DNA of 64,000 bases from Gilvimarinus polysaccharolyticus (GCF_001187555.1 NZ_LFIJ01000001.1:832169-896168); one strand, 5' to 3'; positions 7,035 through 14,241 are shown, counted from the first letter of the stretch. Program-made: numbers and translations. The notes: generated by a model not told the origin, from the sequence alone.

Positions 7035-8585
7035 ATGTCAGAAATCGCACCGCTTGAACACAAAATCAAAGAGCTTGAAGCGCAACTTGAAGAACAAGAA
7101 ACGCTTTTAAAAAGCCGTGCGAGTCGCATCAGCACCCTCGAAGAACTCATTAAACAATTTCAACGCAAGCAGTTCTCTGCCAGCAGTGAAAAGCTCTCTA
7201 AGGATCAGCTCGATCTAGGGCTGTTCAATGAAGCCGAATCGGCAGAGAAAGGCGAGGCGAGCGAACCCGCTGAAGCCACACAAGAAGACACCATTGATGT
7301 CCCGTCTCATACTCGCCGTAAGCAACCACGGGTCAGCCTACCGGCGAACCTTCCGCGTGAAGAGGTGTTGTATGAGTTGCCTGAATCCGAGCGGGTGTGC
7401 CCGCACGATGGCGCCGAGCTAAAGGCTATCGGCACTGAAGACCACGAGCAACTGGATATCATCCCCGCCCAGGCCAAGGTGATCGTCCATCGGCGCCAGA
7501 AGTACGTGTGCCCTTGCTGCGAAAAGCACCACGTCACCGCCACCAAACCCAAACAGCCCATTGAAAAAAGTATCGCCAGTGCAGGGCTGCTCGCTTATGT
7601 GGCTACCCAGAAATACTGCGATGCACTGCCACTGTACCGCCAGAGTGAGATCTTTAAACGCGCCGGGTTAGCCCTGGACCGAACCAACCTTGCCAACTGG
7701 ATGATCCGTTCGGGGCAGCTGGTGCAGCCGCTGATTAATCTCTTGCATGACAAGCTGTTAGCGCAGCCTGTCATCCACTTGGACGAAACCACCGTACAGG
7801 TTCTCAACGAGCCAGGGAAAACCGCTGAGAGCCAAAGCTACATGTGGGTGATGGGCAGCTTCGCTGCCAGTCCCACCGTGCTGTTCCACTACGCCGACTC
7901 CCGGCGTCAGTCGGTGCCGCTGGATTTACTCGATGCGAGTGTGGGTGCCATCATGGTCGATGGTTACGAAGGCTATGGAAAAGCGTGTACAGACTACCGC
8001 ATCACCCGCTTAGGGTGCTGGGCTCACGCCCGGCGCAAATTCATGGACGCCAAAACCGTCCAGAAAAAAGGCAAAGCTGGCAAAGCCGATCAGGGCTTGG
8101 CGCTCATCCAAAAACTGTACGCCTTAGAAAAATCCATAAAGGATCAGCCGCCAGATGAGCGCTACCGAAGGCGGCAACAAGAGGCGAAACCCGTCATCAA
8201 CAAACTGCGAGCCTGGCTGGAAAAAAGCCTGCCTAATGTGCCGCCGCAAAGCGCGATCGGCAAGGCATTACTCTACCTGCATAATCAGTGGGATAGGCTT
8301 GTCCGCTATCTGGACGGCGGTGCTTACCCGATCGATAACAACCGGGCAGAGAATGCCATACGTCCGTTTACCGTGGGGCGGAAGAACTGGTTGTTCTCTA
8401 ATAGCCAGGCCGGTGCCAATGCCAGCGCCAATCTTTATAGCTTAATCGAAACGGCCAAGGCCAACGGCCTGAATCCGTATGATTACTTGAAAGTGGTTTT
8501 TAAAGAGCTGCCCAATGCGCAAAGTGTTGAGTCGATCGAGGCGCTACTGCCATGGAACGCTAGCATCAAGTTAAACCAATCATAA
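7035..8585 (+). CDS. tnpC: IS66-family transposase TnpC (DDE)
   Basis: The 516-residue DDE transposase of the element. The N-terminal coiled coil (about residues 5-45) is followed by a zinc-binding region with CPHDGAEL and YVCPCCEKHH. The catalytic core has Asp in VIHLDETTVQVL, Asp in IMVDGYEGYGKA and Glu in IDNNRAENAIRPF. The C-terminal LFSNSQAGANASANLYSLIE segment is conserved in the family. Full length and undamaged. Its stop is at 8583-8585, three bases before the right terminal repeat. Confidence 0.96.
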   Translation: MSEIAPLEHKIKELEAQLEEQETLLKSRASRISTLEELIKQFQRKQFSASSEKLSKDQLDLGLFNEAESAEKGEASEPAEATQEDTIDVPSHTRRKQPRVSLPANLPREEVLYELPESERVCPHDGAELKAIGTEDHEQLDIIPAQAKVIVHRRQKYVCPCCEKHHVTATKPKQPIEKSIASAGLLAYVATQKYCDALPLYRQSEIFKRAGLALDRTNLANWMIRSGQLVQPLINLLHDKLLAQPVIHLDETTVQVLNEPGKTAESQSYMWVMGSFAASPTVLFHYADSRRQSVPLDLLDASVGAIMVDGYEGYGKACTDYRITRLGCWAHARRKFMDAKTVQKKGKAGKADQGLALIQKLYALEKSIKDQPPDERYRRRQQEAKPVINKLRAWLEKSLPNVPPQSAIGKALLYLHNQWDRLVRYLDGGAYPIDNNRAENAIRPFTVGRKNWLFSNSQAGANASANLYSLIETAKANGLNPYDYLKVVFKELPNAQSVESIEALLPWNASIKLNQS

Positions 8586-9091
8586 CCGGGTGGTTGGTTT
8601 GGCGCTTACTACCTATTTACCGTTTACCGATACATTGAGCTAAATCCGGTGAGGGCATGTATGGTAGAGCATGCAAGCGAATACCCGTGGTCGAGCTATC
8701 AGCATAATGCGGTTGGTCGTACTATCAGTTTTATTACGCCTCATGAGCTATATAATGAGCAAGGTAAAACCCTTGGTGAGCAACAGCGTGCATACAGAGC
8801 ATTTTTTAAAGGTAGAATGCCTGAAGCGGATATACAAAAAATACGTGAAGCGACCAATAAAGCATGGTTGTTAGGCAGCGAACGCTTCAAGAGAGACTTC
8901 GAGGTTGTAGCCGGCAGGAGGGCGGAGCCAGTAAAGCAGGGCGGCGATCGTAAGTCACAACAATGGCGAGATCGAAATCAGCGACTCTGACCCTATTGAT
9001 TCTCTTTCTCGGTCGACTGTTAATTTAAACTGCGATCTGATCGCAGCGTTGCTGAGTTATATTGGCCATACTCTCTGTTTTTGGTACGATA

Positions 9092-9133
9092 TTAGGGTTA
9101 GATGAAAAATAGCGTTTTTTCATCTGACCCTAA
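9092..9133. repeat. Long near-perfect hairpin, possible REP-type end
   Basis: TTAGGGTTAGATGAAAAA (9092-9109) and TTTTTTCATCTGACCCTAA (9115-9133) form an 18-bp stem around a TAGCG loop, with one G-T type mismatch. The arm GGGTCAGATGAAAAA shares its GGGTCAGA core with the ends of the neighbouring REP-type transposase element. It may be a remnant or non-autonomous copy of a related element. It lies just before the promoter-like TATAAT at 9139-9144 and could also act as a terminator. Confidence 0.6.
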
Positions 9134-9153
9134 ATTCTTATAATGAGGTGGGT

Positions 9154-9612
9154 ATGGCGTGTTGGCGTATGCAGTTACACCCAGATGATTCTGGGAATTC
9201 AGCTTTTCATTCTGCACAGAGTTTATCCGCAGGGTTTATCGGTTTAGATTTTGCTGAGCGCGTAGGCGATTTGGAGTTTGAAGAATTGGAGCGGATTCCT
9301 CAACACCAAAAAGATTATGTCGCTTTTGTAAGCCAAATGAAGGTCGGTGATAAAGTTCTGATTATCTCTCATCACTTTCCATTTGCCGTTTGCACTGTAT
9401 CTGGCGGCTACAACTATATAAAAAATCCAGTACCAGAGTTGGGCGTATGGTTCCGACATTTTCGAAGAGTAGACAACGTGAAGTATTTTGCTGATTTTAA
9501 AACTAATGCAAAAGCTTGGCAGCAAATAAAAATGACAGACACAATTTCCCCTCTTGTTAACGAAGGGACTTTGTCGCTGAATCTAATTCGTGAGATGTAT
9601 CCTGAAACATAA
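9154..9612 (+). CDS. Integron-cassette gene: possible PUA/EVE-like protein
   Basis: A 152-residue protein beginning MACWRMQLHPDDSGNSAFHS. The ATG at 9154 follows GAGGTGG; a GTG six bases upstream is a less likely start. A TATAAT at 9139-9144 could be a promoter inside the cassette. The middle (VGDKVLIISHHFPFAVCTVS, then GVWFRHFRRV) has the feel of small PUA-like/EVE folds. I infer this from memory of similar proteins, not from a search. No transmembrane span or signal peptide, so cytoplasmic. The stop codon lies inside the left core of attC-2, the classic cassette arrangement. Function unknown. Confidence 0.7.
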   Translation: MACWRMQLHPDDSGNSAFHSAQSLSAGFIGLDFAERVGDLEFEELERIPQHQKDYVAFVSQMKVGDKVLIISHHFPFAVCTVSGGYNYIKNPVPELGVWFRHFRRVDNVKYFADFKTNAKAWQQIKMTDTISPLVNEGTLSLNLIREMYPET

Positions 9613-9731
9613 CAAACTGTTTAAGAGGGATTCGCAACGCGTGGCATTTTTACTATGTGTTGAAATTAGTGATTAAGGTGGTTTGTGGCAGCATCAGTAT
9701 TGCGTTGCTCACCCCTTGGCAGGACGTTAAG
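9607..9731 (+). other. Integron attC site of Vibrio-repeat type (attC-2)
   Basis: About 125 bases run from TAACAAACTG (9610-9619) to GGACGTTAAG (9722-9731). The left arm carries GATTCGCAACGCGTGGCATT (near 9629-9648) and the right arm GCGTTGCTCACCCCTT. GCAACGC pairs with GCGTTGC, and GAGGG and its neighbours pair partly with CCCCTT. The length and the CAACGCGTGGCATTTT core closely resemble, from memory, the long attC repeats of Vibrio and Shewanella chromosomal integrons. The upstream gene's TAA lies within its left core. Confidence 0.9.
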
Positions 9732-9736
9732 TGACT

Positions 9737-10033
9737 ATGCAAACAAGCACGTGACTAGCCATTGTAGTTATTGCCTTTCTGATGCAAGTGACGGTCTTCG
9801 CGGCCATGGACAAATGGGCATGTTATGACTGTAATGCACAGCGATTGACTTATGGACTTTTGCTGTTTGGAAACGTGCTCGTAATAGCGTTTATAATTTT
9901 GGCAATCCGAGAATCAGATAGAGAGGTTTCTATGTGGGTCATTATTCCATCAACTGCACTATCCTTGATTACAGGTCTGTCATCTCTTGCTCTAGTAGTC
10001 TGGTTTGCAATGCCCTTTCTAAGGTATCAATAA
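9737..10033 (+). pseudogene. Integron-cassette gene: membrane protein with early TGA
   Basis: A start codon at 9737, six bases after attC-2, reads MQTST and meets TGA at 9752-9754. The same frame then continues without a break (LAIVVIAFLMQVTVFAAMDK and on) to a TAA at 10031-10033, giving about 98 residues with three hydrophobic spans. The stretch between the TGA and the next in-frame ATG (9782) still reads as a membrane helix, which suggests an original start at 9737. Either a nonsense mutation has damaged the gene, or translation restarts at 9782 (83 residues, first helix shortened). Function unknown. Confidence 0.55.
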
Positions 10034-10052
10034 GTGATTCTCGAAAGGCCAC

Positions 10053-10108
10053 ACTTAACAAGTTACTGCAGACCTCCATTCCAAAGCAATTTATCGCAGG
10101 CGTTATTC
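10053..10108 (+). other. Possible degenerate attC site (attC-3)
   Basis: ACTTAAC (10053-10059) fits the RYYYAAC left-core consensus and GCGTTATTC (10100-10108) resembles a right core. CTGC and GCAG pair just inside. The spacing (56 bases) matches the shortest attC sites, and it lies 20 bases after the cassette gene's stop. The inner stem is weak and the right core departs from GTTRRRY, so this may be a decayed site or chance. Confidence 0.4.
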
Positions 10109-10201
10109 GACCGTGTTAGCTATAACCAGTAAGCACCATCTATTATTGCGGTGTTTTTTTATGTCGTTTTTCTGCATTACATTCAATGAGGTACTTTAAT
10201 T

Positions 10202-10543
10202 TTGATTAAATTCTACAGTGAAGAGTCGGCGGATTTTGTTATGCTGGATAGCTCTGCTGCTCAGTTGCTTACTATGATGGGCTACGGTGGCAGCACGGAA
10301 GGGGCGGTTAATGGTGCAACGCTGGCTACTGCCCAGGAGCGTTTAATCGCGGCCATCGCGCGTGAGCAAGATAACCCGGCCAGTGCTAACCCTGATGAAC
10401 AGAGCGGGAGCGATGACTGGAGTGAAGATGAAGACAGCGATGAGCCTGAGGCGGTGACTGTGTCAGCTCGTACCGCACCGCTGATCGCCATGCTGCGCCG
10501 GGCCAGCGATGCTGACGGTTATGTGATGTGGCGCTCTGCCTGA
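10202..10543 (+). CDS. DUF1840 family protein
   Basis: A 113-residue cytoplasmic protein of unknown function. The N-terminal block (MIKFYSEESADFVMLDSSAA, then QLLTMMGYGG) and the C-terminal block (PLIAMLRRASDADGYVMWRS) fit the DUF1840 family as I remember it. The acidic, low-complexity middle (residues 60-83) is a variable linker. The start is a TTG at 10202 preceded by GAGG about 9 bases away; no ATG gives the conserved N-terminus. The GC-rich coding marks the return to core-like sequence after the cassette island. Confidence 0.7.
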   Translation: MIKFYSEESADFVMLDSSAAQLLTMMGYGGSTEGAVNGATLATAQERLIAAIAREQDNPASANPDEQSGSDDWSEDEDSDEPEAVTVSARTAPLIAMLRRASDADGYVMWRSA

Positions 10544-10653
10544 GGTTGGCAAGCTGTCGTCATGCTGCGGTATCTGCCTCACACCACGATCCAATATAAC
10601 GCTTGATCTTGCGGGTTATAACCCAGCAATGCCCACTACAGAGCCTAGAGTTT

Positions 10654-11229
10654 ATGTTAACACCCGATCCAGAGAAGATTTTAAGCTTTACCACGCCAAA
10701 AGATCTGGGTGATTGGCTTAAGGTGAATCACGCCCGCGAAAGTGAGTTGTGGCTGAAGATGTATAAAAAAGACTCTGGCGTGCCAAGTGTGACGTGGAAT
10801 GATGTAGTGGTTGAGGTGCTGTGTTGGGGCTGGATTGATGGGATTAAGAGGTCACTGGATGAGCATGCTTTTTTGCAGCGCATTACCCCAAGAAAAGCCC
10901 GCAGTGGCTGGTCAAAAAGAAACCGGGAGCATGTAGAGCGTTTGATAACCGAGGGCCGGATGACGCAATCGGGGCTCGCGCATGTTACGGCCGCTAAGGC
11001 CGATGGCCGGTGGGATAATGCTTATGCGGTGAGTGAAATGACGGTGCCGGAGGATTTTCTGGCGGCATTAGCGGGCCAGCCTGCGGCACAGCAGTTTTTT
11101 GCAACTCTGACCAAATCGAGTCGTTATGTTATTGCCCATGGGTTAAGCAGTGCGAAGAAACCAGAAACCAGACAGCGGCGTTTTGAAAAATATATGGGTT
11201 TACTGGCCCGGCAAGAAAAACCGAGCTAA
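10654..11229 (+). CDS. YdeI/OmpD-associated (OmdA) family protein
   Basis: A 191-residue cytoplasmic protein. The block ELWLKMYKKDSGVPSVTWND, followed by VVEVLCWGWIDGIKRSLDEH, and RITPRKARSGWSKRNREH are the hallmarks of the YdeI/OmdA family. Some members are linked to stress or bacteriocin tolerance, but no reaction is established. The C-terminal block (SSRYVIAHGLSSAKKPETRQ, then RRFEKY) is also typical. I chose the ATG at 10654; the frame is open from 10603, but the family begins near here. It stands alone between unrelated genes. Confidence 0.8.
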   Translation: MLTPDPEKILSFTTPKDLGDWLKVNHARESELWLKMYKKDSGVPSVTWNDVVVEVLCWGWIDGIKRSLDEHAFLQRITPRKARSGWSKRNREHVERLITEGRMTQSGLAHVTAAKADGRWDNAYAVSEMTVPEDFLAALAGQPAAQQFFATLTKSSRYVIAHGLSSAKKPETRQRRFEKYMGLLARQEKPS

Positions 11230-11430
11230 ATCATACGGCTGCTTGCGGTTTTTAACTGCGTTAAACCGTGCATTAGGCTTTATACTTGGTATTGCTTACC
11301 GGCTAAAATACAAAGCTTTAGCCTTATACGCGAGGTTGAGGTTGAGGTTGGGCTCGCGACATAAAATAAAAAGCTCGGGCGTGTTACGTGAACCGTGATA
11401 ATACAAGCTTAGGTATTTTAGGGGGTTAGG

Positions 11431-12435
11431 GTGGGGATATTTGAGTGGTTGAATAACCAATTTCTGAAGATGGAATGGCTGTTTTGGCTGGTTCGGGTTT
11501 TGGTTGAGGATGTGTTTGGTTTGTCGATGGCGACAGCCTCGGGTGCTAGCCTACACTTTTTTATTTACGATGTTATTAAGATCTTCATTTTACTTGCGGT
11601 GCTTATTTTTAGTGTGTCGTGGGTGCAAAGCTATTTTCCGCCGGAGCGCACCAGAAAAATCTTGGGGGGCATGAAAGGCTTTAAAGCGAACTTGACCGGT
11701 GCGTTAATGGGTACGGTAACGCCTTTTTGTTCCTGCTCTTCTATCCCGTTGTTTATTGGTTTTACCAGCTCTGGTTTGCCACTTGGGGTAACTTTTTCAT
11801 TTTTGATCTCTTCGCCATTGGTTGATTTGGCGTCGGTTATTTTGCTGGCCAGTATCTTTAACTGGTCGATCGCGATCGCTTATGTGGTTGTCGGTTTGGT
11901 GCTTGCCGTTATTGGTGGCACTATTATTAGTAAGGCAAATATGACCCGCTATGTAGAGTCTTTTGTATTGCATAGCCCGGTGCTGGATGTTCCGCAGGCA
12001 GAGCTTACCCGTAAAGATCGCTTGGATTATTCCGTCGCCCAGGTTGCCGATATTTTTAAGCGGGTTTGGTTGTATGTCTTAATTGGCGTGGGCATAGGGG
12101 CGGTTATACATAACTGGTTGCCGGAGTCTTGGATTACAACGGTGCTGGGTCAAGATAATTGGTGGTCGGTATTGGTTGCCACCTTAATCGGCGTGCCGAT
12201 GTATGCGGATATTTTTGGCACACTGCCGATTGCCGAGGCGTTGGTTGGCAAAGGGGTAGGGCTTGGGACGGCGCTGGCCTTTATGATGGCGGTTACTGCG
12301 CTATCGCTGCCTTCGCTTATTATGCTTAAAAAGGTGATTAAAGCGCCGTTGCTGGTGCTGTTTGTCGGAATTGTCGCCTGCGGTATTATCATTATCGGGT
12401 TTATTTTTAACGCATTTGCTTACTTACTTATTTAA
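11431..12435 (+). CDS. Permease of the COG0701 (YraQ/ArsP-like) family
   Basis: A 334-residue inner-membrane protein with about eight to ten spans. The signature TPFCSCSSIPLFIGFTSSGL near residue 105 is the cysteine-rich loop of COG0701 permeases. This family includes ArsP-type organoarsenical exporters, but the substrate here is unknown. A second repeat-like segment (GVPMYADIFGTLPIAEALVG) is also conserved. The start is GTG at 11431. A thioredoxin-like gene follows after 14 bases, a pairing common for this family that suggests the partner keeps the permease's cysteines in a redox state. Confidence 0.8.
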   Translation: MGIFEWLNNQFLKMEWLFWLVRVLVEDVFGLSMATASGASLHFFIYDVIKIFILLAVLIFSVSWVQSYFPPERTRKILGGMKGFKANLTGALMGTVTPFCSCSSIPLFIGFTSSGLPLGVTFSFLISSPLVDLASVILLASIFNWSIAIAYVVVGLVLAVIGGTIISKANMTRYVESFVLHSPVLDVPQAELTRKDRLDYSVAQVADIFKRVWLYVLIGVGIGAVIHNWLPESWITTVLGQDNWWSVLVATLIGVPMYADIFGTLPIAEALVGKGVGLGTALAFMMAVTALSLPSLIMLKKVIKAPLLVLFVGIVACGIIIIGFIFNAFAYLLI

Positions 12436-12449
12436 AGGAGAGCTTGGTT

Positions 12450-12680
12450 GTGAAAATTAAAATATTGGGTTCGGGATGTAAAAAATGTAACACCCTGACA
12501 GAGAACGCTCAGGCGGCGCTGAGTAATTTGGGGTTAGAGGCCGAAATCATCAAAGTTACAGATTATGCCGAGATAGCCGCACATGGGGTAATGTCGACTC
12601 CAGCGCTGGCGATTGATGACAAGGTCGTGTCGATGGGGAAGGTGCTTTCGAGCTCAGAGATAGAGCCGTTACTGCAATAA
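12450..12680 (+). CDS. Small thioredoxin-like redox protein
   Basis: A 76-residue protein with a GSGCKKC active-site motif (CxxC near residues 9-12) and the cis-Pro block MSTPALAIDDKVVSMGKVLS of the minimal thioredoxin fold (redox-active disulfide protein 2 type). I chose GTG at 12450 because AAAGGAG ends 9 bases upstream; a TTG at 12444 is too close. It lies 14 bases after the permease gene and is surely co-transcribed. It probably supplies or removes electrons for the permease or its thiol-reactive substrate. That role is inferred from the pairing. Confidence 0.82.
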   Translation: MKIKILGSGCKKCNTLTENAQAALSNLGLEAEIIKVTDYAEIAAHGVMSTPALAIDDKVVSMGKVLSSSEIEPLLQ

Positions 12681-12685
12681 TACCA

Positions 12686-12717
12686 AGCCTTTAATGTGTA
12701 ACCGCGCATTAAAGGCT
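12686..12717 (+). terminator. Hairpin after permease/thioredoxin pair
   Basis: AGCCTTTAAT (12686-12695) and ATTAAAGGCT (12708-12717) form a perfect 10-bp stem right after the stop. Only a weak T run (AGTTTGT) follows, so termination is probable but not certain. Confidence 0.5.
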
Positions 12718-12925
12718 AGTTTGTCTGAGTTTGTCCTCCTCCACTGAGTTTAATGCCTTGCTTAAAACGTTTGTTTGACGGGCTTGTTTTTCCCCTCACG
12801 CTGCTTACCCGCGATCACTTGCATAAAAAATCGATTACAGGATAATGCTCGGTTGATTGTAGCCTGTAACGATTCGTTAAAACGCGCCAAACACAGGGCG
12901 GTTTGTGCGGATCTGGAGATTTTTC

Positions 12926-13795
12926 ATGAGTTGGATTTTTTACGCATTATTAGCCGCGCTGTGTTTTGGTTTGCGTGGCGTTTTTTATCAGTGGACCTCA
13001 CAAAAGACCATGAACCGCAACTTGATGTTGTGCGGTGTGTTTTTTACAGGCTTTTTGGTCAGTATCTTTTTTTTACTGCTGCAAAAAACATCGTTTGATG
13101 TATCGATAAGCCATATTCTTGTTGGCGCCAGCATGGGGGTTTTATCGTTTTTGGCGAATGCGTCACTGTATAAAGGCTATGCCGTTGGTAAAGCGTCACT
13201 TGTGAGTGTGCTGGCAGGCCTGCCGCCATTAATTGTGGTTGTTTTGGCTTTTTTGCTGTGGAATGAAACCCTAACGGCTATTCAGCTTTGGTCGTTCTTT
13301 ATTATTTTTGTGGGTATTTACCTGATTCGTTACTCCAATGATCTAAGCCTAACAGATTTAAAAGGCGCGCACTGGGGCTTGCTTGCCGCTTTGTTTTTTG
13401 GTTTAAACGATATAATGGGTAAGCAGTCCACTCGGGTTGAGTCGGATATGTTTATTACTTTGCTGCTAATGTTTGGCGTAGGCAGCTTTCTGTTTTTGCT
13501 GGGTTGGCTGGCCAACCGGCATAGTCGTAACCAACAGACAACGGAGCTGTCTTGGTCTACGGCTCGCACGTTTAATATCGGGATGCTTGTCGGAATAACC
13601 AACGTTGGCGGTATGGTGGCTATTTTAACGGCTTTTGCCACTGGCCCAACGGGTATGGTGTCGGCTATTTCCGCACTTAACTTACTTGTTGTGTTGTTTT
13701 ATACGCGCTTCTTTTTGCGTGTACCGTTTCGTTTATTAGAGTTAATAGGCATCGGGTTTGCGCTAGTAGGCTTGATACTTTTACGGCTTTTTTAA
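12926..13795 (+). CDS. DMT-family (EamA) transporter
   Basis: A 289-residue inner-membrane protein with about ten spans in two EamA repeats. The first begins WIFYALLAALCFGLRGVFYQ and the second HWGLLAALFFGLNDIMGKQS. The family exports metabolites such as amino acids or nucleosides; the substrate is not readable here. The ATG at 12926 follows TGGAGA by 8 bases, which decides it over the GTG at 12905. Single gene, no obvious partner. The T-rich coding is typical of membrane proteins. Confidence 0.85.
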   Translation: MSWIFYALLAALCFGLRGVFYQWTSQKTMNRNLMLCGVFFTGFLVSIFFLLLQKTSFDVSISHILVGASMGVLSFLANASLYKGYAVGKASLVSVLAGLPPLIVVVLAFLLWNETLTAIQLWSFFIIFVGIYLIRYSNDLSLTDLKGAHWGLLAALFFGLNDIMGKQSTRVESDMFITLLLMFGVGSFLFLLGWLANRHSRNQQTTELSWSTARTFNIGMLVGITNVGGMVAILTAFATGPTGMVSAISALNLLVVLFYTRFFLRVPFRLLELIGIGFALVGLILLRLF

Positions 13796-13872
13796 CGCAG
13801 AACTTTATTGCCTAGGTTGTTAATGACATGATTGGGCTCTCTGTTTTGATGGCATGCAGGCGGTAGTGATTT

Positions 13873-14241
13873 ATGCAAAAGCTAATTTATATAAAAGTCT
13901 ACAAGGGTTACATCGAGGCGAGAACAGCAGGCGAGAATAATGAGCGGCAGTTTCTCTCAAGCGGTTTGAATCACCCCAGATCTTTAGCGGGTGAGTTTAT
14001 CGCGGTTGAAAACACCTTTAAAGAGGCTATTGCGGCACAGCCTAAAACGCTATTTGGTTTAATAAAGCCGAAAGTTTTAGTGCATTTGGTTCCCGAGGCT
14101 GCGGGTGGCTATACCGAGCTTGAGCTTAGGTTTTTTCGGGAGGCGGCTTTGGGGGGCGGTGCGGCTGTGGTGTATTTGCTTGACAGTCTGTATGGCCCGC
14201 AGCCTGATAGCGAACTTACCGATACTAAGAAGTGGCTTTAG
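13873..14241 (+). CDS. Mini MreB-like protein, unknown
   Basis: A 122-residue protein of unknown function. Its second half (KPKVLVHLVPEAAGGYTELE, then LRFFREAALGGGAAVVYLLD) resembles the MreB segment that reads RVLVCVP, then ERRAIRESALGAGAREVFLI. The first half has IYIKVYKGYIEARTAG and FIAVENTFKEAIAAQ at places matching MreB's strand and ADF..TE..L region. The nucleotide-binding phosphate-1 loop (DLGTANT) and everything after the ESALGAGA helix are missing, so it cannot bind ATP as an actin. It may be a truncated paralogue or a fragment kept for interaction. The alignment is by eye. Confidence 0.5.
   Translation: MQKLIYIKVYKGYIEARTAGENNERQFLSSGLNHPRSLAGEFIAVENTFKEAIAAQPKTLFGLIKPKVLVHLVPEAAGGYTELELRFFREAALGGGAAVVYLLDSLYGPQPDSELTDTKKWL

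Larger units (their letters stand above)
6289..8609 (+). mobile_element. IS66-family insertion sequence, complete
   Basis: A 2321-bp element with perfect 22-bp terminal inverted repeats beginning GTAAGCGCCAAACCAACC (6289-6310; inverted copy 8588-8609). It is flanked by the 8-bp target duplication TACCTATT (6281-6288 and 8610-8617). The GTAA terminus and 8-bp duplication are IS66 hallmarks. It carries the three genes tnpA, tnpB and tnpC, all intact. The target is the REP-type transposase gene. It looks complete and recently inserted. Confidence 0.97.
5945..8990 (+). pseudogene. REP-associated tyrosine transposase, split by IS66
   Basis: The first part (5945-6288) encodes MARLRRPYLFDCPQHVIQRG and the HUH pair in MTNHVHLLV, characteristic of Y1 (IS200-like) transposases. 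The second part resumes at 8618 with TVYRYIELNPVRACMVEHAS and SEYPWSSY. When the IS and one copy of the TACCTATT duplication are removed, the two parts join in frame into one protein of about 238 residues, the normal RAYT length. There are no other lesions, so the interruption is recent. The catalytic tyrosine should lie in the region RRYVQYFNYTYERTG. The last codons overlap the right terminal repeat. Confidence 0.85.
5860..8999 (+). mobile_element. REP-associated Y1 transposase element, interrupted by IS66
   Basis: The unit is bounded by 24-base inverted ends: TCAATAGGGTCAGAGTCGTT plus GATT at 5860-5883 and its reverse complement at 8976-8999, with one mismatch. It carries a single transposase gene (see the split gene 5945-8990). 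Without the inserted IS66 (2321 bp plus one 8-bp duplication) it would be about 0.8 kb. Single-gene units of this kind, with short palindromic ends around GGGTCAGAGTCG, are familiar next to RAYT/TnpA-REP genes. It lies directly after the stop of a cassette gene, so it entered the cassette array. Confidence 0.75.

Noticed and set aside
4800-10033. Toxin-antitoxin pair among the cassettes
   Set aside because: Each cassette carries a single gene; no paired, overlapping small genes with known toxin folds were recognised.
12775-13098. A 107-codon frame overlapping the DMT transporter start
   Set aside because: It overlaps the well-supported transporter in another frame and has no ribosome site.
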